Shown here in pieces: positions 9,601-17,299 of a stretch of 64,000 nt of DNA (position 1 is its first letter; each line of letters opens with the position of its first letter). Under the pieces are notes generated by a model. That model saw nothing but the letters and a program-made list of their open reading frames with translations. It was not told the DNA's origin and ran no database searches. The position numbers were made by a program, and so were the translations under genes. The stretch is from an uncultured Christensenella sp. (GTDB taxonomy: Bacteria; Bacillota; Clostridia; Christensenellales; Borkfalkiaceae). Location: positions 144,944 through 208,943 of the forward strand of contig CAJTPJ010000001.1 in assembly GCA_910578145.1 (NCBI GenBank), given 5' to 3'.

Positions 9601-10357
9601 TACCATTAACCTTAACGATTCTTACGTAGCTTGCGAAGGCGAGGCGCTTGAAATTGATTTCGCCAGCGCGGTTTACGCGGCAGAATTCACGGGTTGCATT
9701 TACGAAGTCGTTCCCAGCGACAAGAAAACCAGCCACGCAACCAAACCCGTAGCGCTTCCTGAAGATTTACCTGCAAAGTATGCTACCGTAAACGGCAGTA
9801 AAGTAACCGTAAATATTTCCGACTTCAAGGCGGGCACTTATCAGCTTACCGTAGCTATTAAAAATGTAGACGGCAAGTACATCGGTCAAAGCGCAACTGT
9901 AAATATCGTTTACACTGCTAAGAGTATGGAAGCTACGTTGGGCGATTTAATAAACGAAGTAGATTCGTTAAAAACTTCGCTTGGAACTTTAAATACTCAA
10001 ATTGCCGACCTTACCGCACGTCTTGCAAATGCGGCTACCAAAGAAGAAGTAGCGGCTCTTGAAACGGCTATCGAAGCGCTTGAAGCAGAATCCGCGGCTA
10101 CCAAGGCTGCTCTTGAAGCTAAGGTTGCTGCTCTTGAAGCTACCGTTGAAAGCCTTACCGCTAAAGACGCAGAACTTCAACAGAAACTTGACGAGCTTCA
10201 GCAGAAACTTGACGAGCTTAACGGCAAAGTTGACGAAAAGGGCGGTTGCGGTAGCTCCGTAGGCGTTTTGGGAACTTCCATAATAATGGCTGTATCCGCA
10301 ATGCTTATGGCGGCTGTTGTAGTAACTGTAAGAAAAAGTAAAAAAAGCGATAAATAA
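6674..10357 (+). CDS. Surface-anchored GH3 glycosidase with permuted domains
   Basis: Family GH3 enzyme (beta-glucosidase/xylosidase type) of 1227 residues. The domain order is swapped: the GH3 C-terminal alpha/beta domain comes first (~58-405, with AEEGFVLLQNKN and YPFGYGLSYT), then an Fn3-like domain (~415-520). The TIM-barrel GH3 N domain follows (~670-960), with KHFALNDQETDR and the nucleophile D898 in GIVVTDW. This permuted order is known in ruminal clostridial beta-glucosidases such as those of Ruminococcus albus and Butyrivibrio. A signal peptide ends near AFA. The tail holds an Ig-like domain (~980-1075), a long Lys/Glu/Leu coiled coil (~1085-1190), the motif GGCGSSVG, a transmembrane helix and basic residues, so it is probably displayed on a stalk. 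The ribosome site is ATGGAGG. Substrate specificity cannot be read from the sequence. Confidence 0.9.
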   Translation: MAKTKTKFKVAKPLGCAALAAVCALSTIYVTSYKAFADSKAYEGYTFDLETKSRQDSLDKANKFNETIAEEGFVLLQNKNKALPIATSASTKKKINLFGKNWSNPAFGGGGSSSFSTSSGDGIDGYTSIKNANFEFNPTLKAFYDDEKASGAKRPQYQYQAADMITAETPQSMYTKEVKDSLANYSDASIVMVSRTGGEGIDVSDFFFGKSVAGRSGDLAGQHYLQLDDNEKALIDLARTTVGNDKPVVLVLNSAQPLEFTDEILEKVDAVLWIGLPGSTGFAALGRILNGEVNPSGRTVDMYVKDFNRIPAVQNFGTNKKAVEYNNPDHQTPSFTGVKSPAGNTLSDASGKTVGAEVIYEEGIYVGYKYYETRAYEEDNKSGAIKNKWYEDNVRYPFGYGLSYTTFEYSNIQYKMPNLITKDSEVTVSLTVTNTGDVAGKEVVQLYYSAPYTVDKIEKAHVNLGDFAKTGLLQSQASETVTMKISLESMASYDWNDANGNGFKGYELDAGAYNFYVSSDSHSWYDADTTAKETLTLADGYKYEMDIDGKADGNDNQFDDVSAGIEGRGIDEMSRADFEGTFPAKPTAEEKKVSSAFAGLLKYGVTSDADPDGSEYDKDQPWYVADDKKPTQRAKELTEEDENVIRLMSLKDVEPYDKNGNESARWKAFLDQFTVQQLMDFVENGKFRSQKFDVLGIPEGIHPDGPFGFVGQINGYGSARCYYVSPCIVAATFNKELVEQQGEHMGEEGAWMGYNGIYGPGVNIHRTPFSGRNFEYYSEDGYLSGIMAAYLTKGMQSKGVFPFLKHFALNDQETDRNGVTTWATEQTMREIYLKAFQLAIDVNSTDLFDDASYVGHRGALGVMSSFNRVGTTWAGASYPLLTNVLRNEWGFKGIVVTDWYNGGYMDQEQMVRAGNDLSLGNDVGTQGSKNITANYKKYGDQMLTATLLTALRKAALNLSYTTLHSCNMSKLVNYEDTINLNDSYVACEGEALEIDFASAVYAAEFTGCIYEVVPSDKKTSHATKPVALPEDLPAKYATVNGSKVTVNISDFKAGTYQLTVAIKNVDGKYIGQSATVNIVYTAKSMEATLGDLINEVDSLKTSLGTLNTQIADLTARLANAATKEEVAALETAIEALEAESAATKAALEAKVAALEATVESLTAKDAELQQKLDELQQKLDELNGKVDEKGGCGSSVGVLGTSIIMAVSAMLMAAVVVTVRKSKKSDK

Positions 10358-10385
10358 TAAATTTATCAATTTGTAACTATTTGTT

Positions 10386-10436
10386 CAAATGCGGGCGGAA
10401 TTTACCTGAAAAGGTAGGTTTCGCCTTGCGTTTGAA
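10386..10436 (+). other. Long imperfect stem-loop between GH3 and Ig-repeat genes
   Basis: The outer arms are CAAATGC/GCGTTTG, then GGGCGGA/TTCGCC, then TTTACC/GGTAGG around a GAAAA loop. An A-rich rather than T-rich tract follows. It could stabilise the upstream mRNA or act as a processing or attenuation site within one transcript. It is not a canonical terminator. Confidence 0.5.
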
Positions 10437-10461
10437 AAAATAAATTAAAAAGGAGTTTTAG

Positions 10462-12447
10462 ATGAACAGCAGAAAATTGAGATTTTCTTGGTTGGGCTTC
10501 GTTTTGGCGTTCGTAATTGCAGCTTCGGTTATGGCTGTCGGTTGCGGACCTTCGCTCAGCTATAATTCGTCCGCGCTTGCAGAAGCGCAGGTCGGCGTTG
10601 CGTACAGCGCATCCGTTGCTACGGCAGAGGGCGCCGACGATATTTCTTATGAATTAAAGGACGGTTCTACCCTTCCCGAAGGGCTTACATTCTCCAACGG
10701 CGCTATTTCGGGCACGCCTACTGCGGCTGTTTCCGAAAAGGCTTTCACGGTTGTTGCTACTTCCGGCGATTTAAAGGCGGAAGCAGAGTTTAAAATTACC
10801 GTTAAAGCTGCGGCTTTTGCTTACGTTGGCGAAGAAGTTTCAGTTGTAATCAATACGGAGGCAAATCTCTCGTTGGCAACCGCTACGGGGGCAACCACCG
10901 TTACCTATACGCTTAAATCGGGCACTTTACCCGAAGGTCTTACGTTTGATAACGGCGTTATCACCGGCAAAGCAACGGCTCTCGGTTCGGCAACCGTGGT
11001 TGTAACCGCAACCGCTACGGGGCTTACGCCTATCGACGCTACTTGGACTATAAAAGTAACCAAGCCCGTAATTACATACGCAAACGTAACTGCGGCTAAC
11101 GGCAACGTAGGCGCATACTATACCGCGCTTTTGGCAACTGCAAAGGGCGCAAGCAACATAACTTACGCAGTGGAAGAGGGTAGCGAGCTTCCCGCAGGAC
11201 TTACGCTTGAAACCGACGGTCTTCTTCACGGCAAGCCCACTGCAAACGGTTCTAAAACCTTTAACGTAGTTGCAAGCGCAGACGGTTACGAGTCGGCAAC
11301 GGCAACCGTTAACTTGCGTATAAGAGCGGCTCAGGAACCCGACCCCGGCGAGGGTAAACTCAGCTATACCGGCGGCAAACTCGACGACGGTATGGAGGGT
11401 ATCCGTTACGCTAAACTTGAAAGCGGTACGGGCGTAGCGGTTGCTTCCACCGATAACTACGGTTTGGTAACTTACGCGCTTGCTTCCGGCAGCACTTTGC
11501 CCGCAGGACTTACGCTCTACGAAAACGGCGCGCTTTACGGCTTCCCCGAAAAAGTAGGTAGCCATTCTTTCTCCGTAACTGCAACGGGCGACGGCTGCAC
11601 CGAAAGCAAAACCGTTGAATTTACTCTTAAAGTTTTAGAGCCCCGTCTTCCCATTGAAGCAGTCGTAGAACTTAAACAAGCTACCGTAGGCACGCCTTAC
11701 AGTGACAGTATTGCTCCCGCAGACGCTGCTATGGAAATTACTTTCACCGCTAAAACCGCGCTTCCCGCAGGGCTTACGCTTGACCCCGACGGCACGCTTC
11801 ACGGCACGCCCACGGCTTCGTACCGTTCTATAACGTTTACTGCAGAAGGCACTGCTGAAGGATTTAGCCCTGCAACTTGCGAAGTTGCAATGGTAGTAAA
11901 GGATAAGGAAATTGAAATTGACGGCGGAAAAATGGAAGCCGAATATATCGACCTTACCGGTAAAGTCGGCGCAGGCTATTCCGGCGCGGCAAACGACGAA
12001 CAGCTGGTTCAGCCCGGCGCAGTTCTTAACGCAAGCAACGATTTCTATATTGGTTATACTCATTGCGTAATAATGCTTGAATTTAAATTTATTTCAAGCA
12101 AGGCGGCAAGCAACGTTAAAATTAATATCGGTCTTGCAAGCGAGCTTGGAAACGTTACCTTTACCCCCAACGAATTTGACGTTATGCTCAACGGTCAGGC
12201 TATCAGTTACGGCAAGTTTGAAATCAAGGGTGGAGCAAGCGAAGGAAGCTGGGGCAATTTCGCAGATTTCACCGTTACCAACTCGGCGGCGCTCGTAGAG
12301 GGTGAAAATACGATAACTCTTATGGTCAAGCCCAATACTTTCCTCAAAGGACAGTCAACCGGAGGTCCCGGTATCGACTACGTCAAAGTTACCACTGACG
12401 CAACGCTCAGATGGACGCCTTGCCTTTACAACACGAGAGGCAGATAA
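10462..12447 (+). CDS. Lipoprotein with five putative-Ig repeats and a CBM-like domain
   Basis: Exported lipoprotein of 661 residues with lipobox AVGC (cysteine 28). Five repeats of ~85 residues follow. Each contains the He_PIG (putative Ig) signature LPEGLTF..G.I.GTPT or LPAGLTL..DG.LHGTPT. The C-terminal ~165 residues form a beta-rich domain beginning MEAEYIDL with a closing GGPGIDYVKV, resembling CBM6/CBM35-type carbohydrate-binding modules. Placed 9 bp before the second GH3 gene, it probably holds or presents substrate to the two glycosidases. No catalytic domain is seen. The CBM-family assignment is tentative. Confidence 0.75.
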   Translation: MNSRKLRFSWLGFVLAFVIAASVMAVGCGPSLSYNSSALAEAQVGVAYSASVATAEGADDISYELKDGSTLPEGLTFSNGAISGTPTAAVSEKAFTVVATSGDLKAEAEFKITVKAAAFAYVGEEVSVVINTEANLSLATATGATTVTYTLKSGTLPEGLTFDNGVITGKATALGSATVVVTATATGLTPIDATWTIKVTKPVITYANVTAANGNVGAYYTALLATAKGASNITYAVEEGSELPAGLTLETDGLLHGKPTANGSKTFNVVASADGYESATATVNLRIRAAQEPDPGEGKLSYTGGKLDDGMEGIRYAKLESGTGVAVASTDNYGLVTYALASGSTLPAGLTLYENGALYGFPEKVGSHSFSVTATGDGCTESKTVEFTLKVLEPRLPIEAVVELKQATVGTPYSDSIAPADAAMEITFTAKTALPAGLTLDPDGTLHGTPTASYRSITFTAEGTAEGFSPATCEVAMVVKDKEIEIDGGKMEAEYIDLTGKVGAGYSGAANDEQLVQPGAVLNASNDFYIGYTHCVIMLEFKFISSKAASNVKINIGLASELGNVTFTPNEFDVMLNGQAISYGKFEIKGGASEGSWGNFADFTVTNSAALVEGENTITLMVKPNTFLKGQSTGGPGIDYVKVTTDATLRWTPCLYNTRGR

Positions 12448-12456
12448 GGAGAAAAA

Positions 12457-15400
12457 ATGGATAAGGTTAAAAACGTTTTTAAACTTATATTCAAACGCTG
12501 TAAAGGTTGGTTTATAACCACCGTAACCGTGCTTTTGTTTTTGGTGCTCGTAACCGTAGTAATTACGCAAAATACATTCCTGTACGGCACTATAAAAACC
12601 GTGCTCGGCGGCGAACGCCGCGTTTTGAAAGCGGGCGATATCAACAAATACCAATACTACACGGTTGGCGAAAACGGCGATTACGGCTTTAAGCAATTTA
12701 AGCCTACCGCAGAAATTAAAAACAAGAAGGACGCGCTTACCCAGGCAAATAAATTCAACGAGCTTATAGCCGAAGAGGGATTTATTCTGCTTAAAAACGA
12801 AAACAACGCGCTTCCCATAAGAACTACCGAAAGCGCCGTTGAAAAGGCGGCTAAAAACCCCAAAATCAGCGTTTTCGGTAAAAACTCGGTAAGTCTCGTT
12901 TACGGCGGCAGCGGCTCGGCGGGCGGCGATACTTCAACCAACGTAGATTTATATCAGGCGCTTGAAGCTGCGGGTTACGATTGCAACCCCGCTCTGCGCG
13001 ATTTCTACAAAAGCAGCGCGGCAGGCAAGGGCAGGTCTAAAAACCCCGATATGGGTACCGTAACGTTTGGTTTACAAACGGGTGAAACGCCCCTTGCAAG
13101 CTACACCAACAAAGTTAAAGATTCGTACGCCGATTATAGAGACGCGGCTCTCGTAGTTATTTCCCGTATAGGCGGCGAAGGTTTTGACCTTCCCAGAACG
13201 GCTACCGATAACAAAGGTAAAACTTTAAGCGGTTGGGACGAGGGCGACCATTATCTCGAACTTGACGTTAACGAAGAAGCGCTTTTAAAGGAAGTTCATT
13301 CCAAATTCGATAAAGTAGTGCTCGTAATAAACTGTGCAACTTCTATGGAACTTGGTTTCATTGACGACGAACAGTACGGCATCGACGCGGCGGTTTGGAT
13401 TGCAAGCCCCGGCGGTACGGGCATAAACGCGCTTGGCAAAATCCTTAACGGCAACGTTAACCCCTCGGGGCGCACGGTTGATACTTACGTAAGGGATTTC
13501 ACAACCGACCCCACTTGGTATAACATCGGCAACAACAACGTAGCGGACGGCAACAGATACTACGTAGGCAGTACCCCTCAAAGCTATTATACCGTTTCTT
13601 ACGAAGAGGGTATTTACGTAGGTTACCGTTATTGGGAAACTATGGCGTACGTGCAGGTTGAAGACGAGGGCAACGAAGAGTGGTACGGCGAGCACGTAGT
13701 TTATCCTTTCGGTTACGGACTTTCGTATACCAACTTCCGTTGGGAACTTCTTAGCGAACAAACCGCTCCCGCTGCAGGTTCTTCGCTCGGCGCGGACGAC
13801 ACCATCAGCGTTACCGTCAGGGTACACAACGAGGGCGATTACGCAGGCAAAGACGTAGTTCAGCTTTATTACAACGCTCCCTATCGTATTGGCGTAGCTA
13901 ACCAAATTGAAAAACCCCACGTAGTGCTTGGCGGTTACGCTAAGACCGACGTTATCGAAGCCGGCGGCTACGACGACGTTACCATAGAGTTGAAAGTGCG
14001 CGATATGGCGGTTTACGACTATTCCGACGCTAACAAAAACACTTTTAAAGGTTACGAGCTTGACAGGGGCACTTATAATATCTATCTTGCTAAAAACGCA
14101 CACGAAAGCTGGGCGGGCGACGATACGCTGTCCGTAAGATACAGCGTTTCCGAAGCTATTAAGTTTGAAGACGAAAACGTTAAAAACCGCTTTGACGACG
14201 CGGGCGAGCAGATAGAAACTTATATCCAGCGCGACAACTTCGAGGCAACAACCCCTAAAGCAATGCCTACCAGAGAAGAACTTACGGTTGACAGTGCGTT
14301 TATCAACTCGCTTAAATACGACCAGGAAAAGTTTGACGAAGCGTACGGCGACAGATATATAACCGACAAAACGTTTACTACTAAGGGCGAGGGTGATTAT
14401 CACCTGTACGACGTTATTAAGTTTGACGAAGAGCTTAAAAAACTTACCGTTAACTATGAAGACGAAACGTTTGAAAAACTTCTTGATATGCTCACCGTAG
14501 AAGAAATGCTTAACCTTATTTGTACGGGTAACTTCAATACGGCGTACATAACCAGCATCGATAAACCTAAAACCACCGACCCCGACGGTCCTGCGGGCTT
14601 TACCAACTTTATGGGCGACCCCACGGTTTACGGCACTTGCTTCTACTCCTCCGAATGCGTAATTGCGGCTACTTATAACAAAGATATCGCTTACGATATG
14701 GGCGTTATGGTAGGTATAGAGGGACTTTTCGGCAACGTTAAGGGCGACGGCAGACCTTACTCGGGTTGGTACGCACCCGCGGTTAATATCCACAGAAATC
14801 AGTTTGCAGGCAGAAACTGGGAATACTATTCCGAAGACCCGCTTTTAAGCGGTAAAATGGGCGCAAACGTAGTTCAGGGCGCTAAAACCAAGGGCGTTTA
14901 CACCTACGTTAAGCACTTTGCCGTAAACGACCAGGAAACCAACCGCGACTCTAACGGTCTTGTAACTTGGCTTAACGAACAGTCTTTGAGGGAAATTTAT
15001 CTTAAACCGTTTGAAATTATAGTAAAAGAAGGCGGTACAAACGCTATAATGTCGTCCTTCAACCGTATCGGCAAGGTATGGGCAGGCGGCAACTACGAGC
15101 TTCTTACGGGCGTGCTCAGGGATGAATGGGGCTTTAAGGGAATAGTCATTACGGACTACAACTTACAGTCCGGCGGCTATATGTCGCCCGACCAATTCCT
15201 CCGCGCGGGCGGCGACCTCAACCTCGTTCAGGGCGGTTTCCCTAACAGCTTTAAAGCAAGCAACGCAAGTTCCACCGAAATCAACCTGTTAAGGCGCGCA
15301 ACCAAGAACATACTGTTTACGGTAGCGCAGTCCAACGCAATGAACGGTATGGGCGAAGGTAACGTTTGGGGCTATGCGCTTCCTACGTGGGTAGTAATTC

Positions 15401-15519
15401 TTATCGTGGTTGACTGTGCGGCGGCGGTAGCGTTCGGCGTATGGGGCTTCTTCGCAATAAGAAAAGCTAAGAAAAAGGAAGCGGCGGAAAATTCCGCTGA
15501 CGCTTCGGACAACGGTTAA
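12457..15519 (+). CDS. Second permuted GH3 glycosidase, membrane-anchored at both ends
   Basis: GH3 enzyme of 1020 residues, paralogous to the one at 6.7 kb and with the same swapped order. The GH3 C-type domain is at ~85-425 (AEEGFILLKNENNALPI, YPFGYGLSYT), the Fn3-like domain at ~435-545, and the GH3 N barrel at ~675-960, with KHFAVNDQETNR and nucleophile D900 in GIVITDY. It lacks the coiled-coil stalk. Instead it has an N-terminal signal anchor (~15-45) and a C-terminal transmembrane helix (~975-1003) with a basic/acidic tail, so the catalytic part should sit close to the outer face of the membrane. The ribosome site is AAGGAG. A very long open frame on the opposite strand is a codon-usage shadow. 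Confidence 0.9.
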   Translation: MDKVKNVFKLIFKRCKGWFITTVTVLLFLVLVTVVITQNTFLYGTIKTVLGGERRVLKAGDINKYQYYTVGENGDYGFKQFKPTAEIKNKKDALTQANKFNELIAEEGFILLKNENNALPIRTTESAVEKAAKNPKISVFGKNSVSLVYGGSGSAGGDTSTNVDLYQALEAAGYDCNPALRDFYKSSAAGKGRSKNPDMGTVTFGLQTGETPLASYTNKVKDSYADYRDAALVVISRIGGEGFDLPRTATDNKGKTLSGWDEGDHYLELDVNEEALLKEVHSKFDKVVLVINCATSMELGFIDDEQYGIDAAVWIASPGGTGINALGKILNGNVNPSGRTVDTYVRDFTTDPTWYNIGNNNVADGNRYYVGSTPQSYYTVSYEEGIYVGYRYWETMAYVQVEDEGNEEWYGEHVVYPFGYGLSYTNFRWELLSEQTAPAAGSSLGADDTISVTVRVHNEGDYAGKDVVQLYYNAPYRIGVANQIEKPHVVLGGYAKTDVIEAGGYDDVTIELKVRDMAVYDYSDANKNTFKGYELDRGTYNIYLAKNAHESWAGDDTLSVRYSVSEAIKFEDENVKNRFDDAGEQIETYIQRDNFEATTPKAMPTREELTVDSAFINSLKYDQEKFDEAYGDRYITDKTFTTKGEGDYHLYDVIKFDEELKKLTVNYEDETFEKLLDMLTVEEMLNLICTGNFNTAYITSIDKPKTTDPDGPAGFTNFMGDPTVYGTCFYSSECVIAATYNKDIAYDMGVMVGIEGLFGNVKGDGRPYSGWYAPAVNIHRNQFAGRNWEYYSEDPLLSGKMGANVVQGAKTKGVYTYVKHFAVNDQETNRDSNGLVTWLNEQSLREIYLKPFEIIVKEGGTNAIMSSFNRIGKVWAGGNYELLTGVLRDEWGFKGIVITDYNLQSGGYMSPDQFLRAGGDLNLVQGGFPNSFKASNASSTEINLLRRATKNILFTVAQSNAMNGMGEGNVWGYALPTWVVILIVVDCAAAVAFGVWGFFAIRKAKKKEAAENSADASDNG

Positions 15520-15528
15520 ACTCCGGCT

Positions 15529-15563
15529 TAAAGGGGCGGCTTTTATAGTCGCCCCTTTATAAA
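15529..15563 (+). terminator. Terminator after the GH3 operon
   Basis: Stem TAAAGGGGCG/CGCCCCTTTA with an 11-base loop. The trailing tract is A/T mixed, so read-through into the AMP-ligase gene is possible. Confidence 0.6.
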
Positions 15564-15579
15564 ATTTATATGGTAAATT

Positions 15580-17052
15580 GTGGAAATGGATAAAAGAACC
15601 CTATACGATTTTCTTTGCGAATATGCGCGGGAATATCCGGACGAACTTTGTATTTACGGCGAAACACAAAGCTATACCGTAGCCCAAACGTTGGAAAATA
15701 CTCGCGGTTTGGCGCGTTTTCTTTACGCTTCGGGTATAAGGGAGGGCGATTTTGTAGCCCTGCAAGCTAAGCGCGACCCGTTTACGGCGTTGGTTTTATA
15801 CGCCGTGCAAACGCTTGGCGCAATAGCCGTGCTGTGTAACTCACACGATAAAACGGCGGACTATTTAAAAAGTACGGGGGTGGATATTCCCGTAAAAGCC
15901 TGCGTTGAAAAGAGCGCAAACGGCTGGGAAATTCATTTAGGCGGCAATATAAAAAAGATTTTACCCGATTTTTCGGACGAGCCTTTTGAAATTTGTACCG
16001 ATAACCGCAAAGCCTCGCTCGTTATATTTACGTCGGGCTCTACCAGCGTAAGCAAAGCGGTAATGCTGGCGCAAAGCCATATGGTTTACTTCGGCGCCGA
16101 CTCTATCCGCGCGGGCTGGTACGAAGGCAAGGAACGCGGTATGATAATTACACCCATAAACCACCTTTTGGGGCTTTTGATGGTTTTCTACTGTATTATA
16201 GTGCGTTATTCGCTGTTTTTTCCCACGCACACCGCGGTAGACCATTTAATGAGTTGCGTTGAAAAATATCGCATAACCTATATTCACGGCGTGCCCACAA
16301 CATATCAGCTTGCAGCGGAATATATCAAAGACTGCAAATACGACGTAAGTTCGCTGCGTTGCGGTTTAATGAGCGGCGGCGCGTGCGGGGTGGAAAAGTT
16401 TAAAAGGCTTGAAAAAGAGCTTGGTATAACCATCTTGCCCGCGTATGGAATGAGCGAATCAATGGGTATAACTACTTTGTCTCGCTACGACAGCCTTGAA
16501 GACAGGGCTTACGGCACGGGAAAACTCTTTTCGCTTATGAGCGCAAAAGTGGCGGACGCAAACGGAAACGAGCTTCCCTGCGGTGAAACGGGCGAAATTT
16601 GCATTAAAGGTCCTACCGTAATGTTGGGCTATTACAATAATCCGGAAGCCAACGCGGCTGTTTTCGACGCGGACGGTTGGTTTTTAACGGGCGATTTGGG
16701 ATACTTTGACGAAAAGGGCATACTGCATATCAACGGCAGAAAGAAAGACATAATAATCCGCGGCGGAGAAAATCTTTCCGGCGGAAAGATAGAAGCGGCG
16801 TTAAACGGGCTTCCTTTCGTAAGCCTTGCGGCGGTTGTTGGCGCTAAACACGAACTTTACGGCGAAGTGCCTTGCGCAATGGTCGTGCTTTCCGATAAAA
16901 GCGTAACGGAAGAGGGCGTAAGAGACGCGCTCAAAGACGTATTGGACAAAAAGGAAATACCCGAAAGGATAGTTTTAGTTGACGAATTACCCCTGCTTAA
17001 CTCTGGAAAAATAGATAAACTCTCCGTAAAAAAACATTTTGAAAATGGCTGA
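15580..17052 (+). CDS. AMP-forming acyl ligase (ANL superfamily)
   Basis: Adenylate-forming ligase of 490 residues that activates a carboxylic acid with ATP. The core motifs are present: the phosphate loop FTSGSTSVSKAV, YGMSESMG, the GWFLTGDLGYFDEKG and GRKKDIIIRGGENL hinge region, and the C-terminal lysine motif LNSGKIDK. Sequence around GGENL is closer to acyl-CoA or acyl-ACP ligases than to amino-acid ligases, but the substrate is undetermined. The start is GTG at 15580 or ATG at 15586, with no clear ribosome site. It overlaps a small membrane protein gene and precedes an MBOAT gene by a few hundred bases. Supplying an activated acyl group for the MBOAT is inferred by analogy with DltA/DltB. 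No carrier-protein gene is visible. Confidence 0.85.
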   Translation: MEMDKRTLYDFLCEYAREYPDELCIYGETQSYTVAQTLENTRGLARFLYASGIREGDFVALQAKRDPFTALVLYAVQTLGAIAVLCNSHDKTADYLKSTGVDIPVKACVEKSANGWEIHLGGNIKKILPDFSDEPFEICTDNRKASLVIFTSGSTSVSKAVMLAQSHMVYFGADSIRAGWYEGKERGMIITPINHLLGLLMVFYCIIVRYSLFFPTHTAVDHLMSCVEKYRITYIHGVPTTYQLAAEYIKDCKYDVSSLRCGLMSGGACGVEKFKRLEKELGITILPAYGMSESMGITTLSRYDSLEDRAYGTGKLFSLMSAKVADANGNELPCGETGEICIKGPTVMLGYYNNPEANAAVFDADGWFLTGDLGYFDEKGILHINGRKKDIIIRGGENLSGGKIEAALNGLPFVSLAAVVGAKHELYGEVPCAMVVLSDKSVTEEGVRDALKDVLDKKEIPERIVLVDELPLLNSGKIDKLSVKKHFENG

Positions 17053-17299
17053 AAGTGTAATTTTTAACTCATATATTTTGTTGTCGGGTTACGCGCTGGC
17101 AGTGCTTTTGTGCGTGTTCGATTTAATACGACCGTCGTCGGGCTACGTGCTTCCTATAATTTCCGCTACGCTTGCCGTAATAACCACTATTGCGGCAATA
17201 CTAATGGGCGCGGCGCTTATGGAAGTAATTTTGGTAGTGCTTATATTTCTTGCGCTTAACCTTACCGCATACGGTCGCCGCGGGGGGGACGGGGAATGA
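17045..17299 (+). CDS. Small hydrophobic membrane protein
   Basis: Protein of 84 residues with two to three hydrophobic stretches (about 8-25, 35-55, 58-74) and a short Arg/Gly-rich end. The ATG at 17045 overlaps the ligase stop by 8 bp, which I prefer to the upstream TTG at 17039. Its own stop overlaps the MBOAT ATG, so translation is probably coupled. It sits where a carrier-protein or DltX-like gene might be expected between a ligase and an acyltransferase, but it is membrane-spanning and has no DSL phosphopantetheine motif. Function unknown; a role as an MBOAT accessory subunit is a guess from position. Confidence 0.75.
   Translation: MAESVIFNSYILLSGYALAVLLCVFDLIRPSSGYVLPIISATLAVITTIAAILMGAALMEVILVVLIFLALNLTAYGRRGGDGE

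Noticed and set aside
13285..14793. 502-codon open frame antisense to the second GH3 gene
   Set aside because: It is fully covered by a strong GH3 match on the plus strand, has no family features and no ribosome site, and arises from the codon bias of the real gene.
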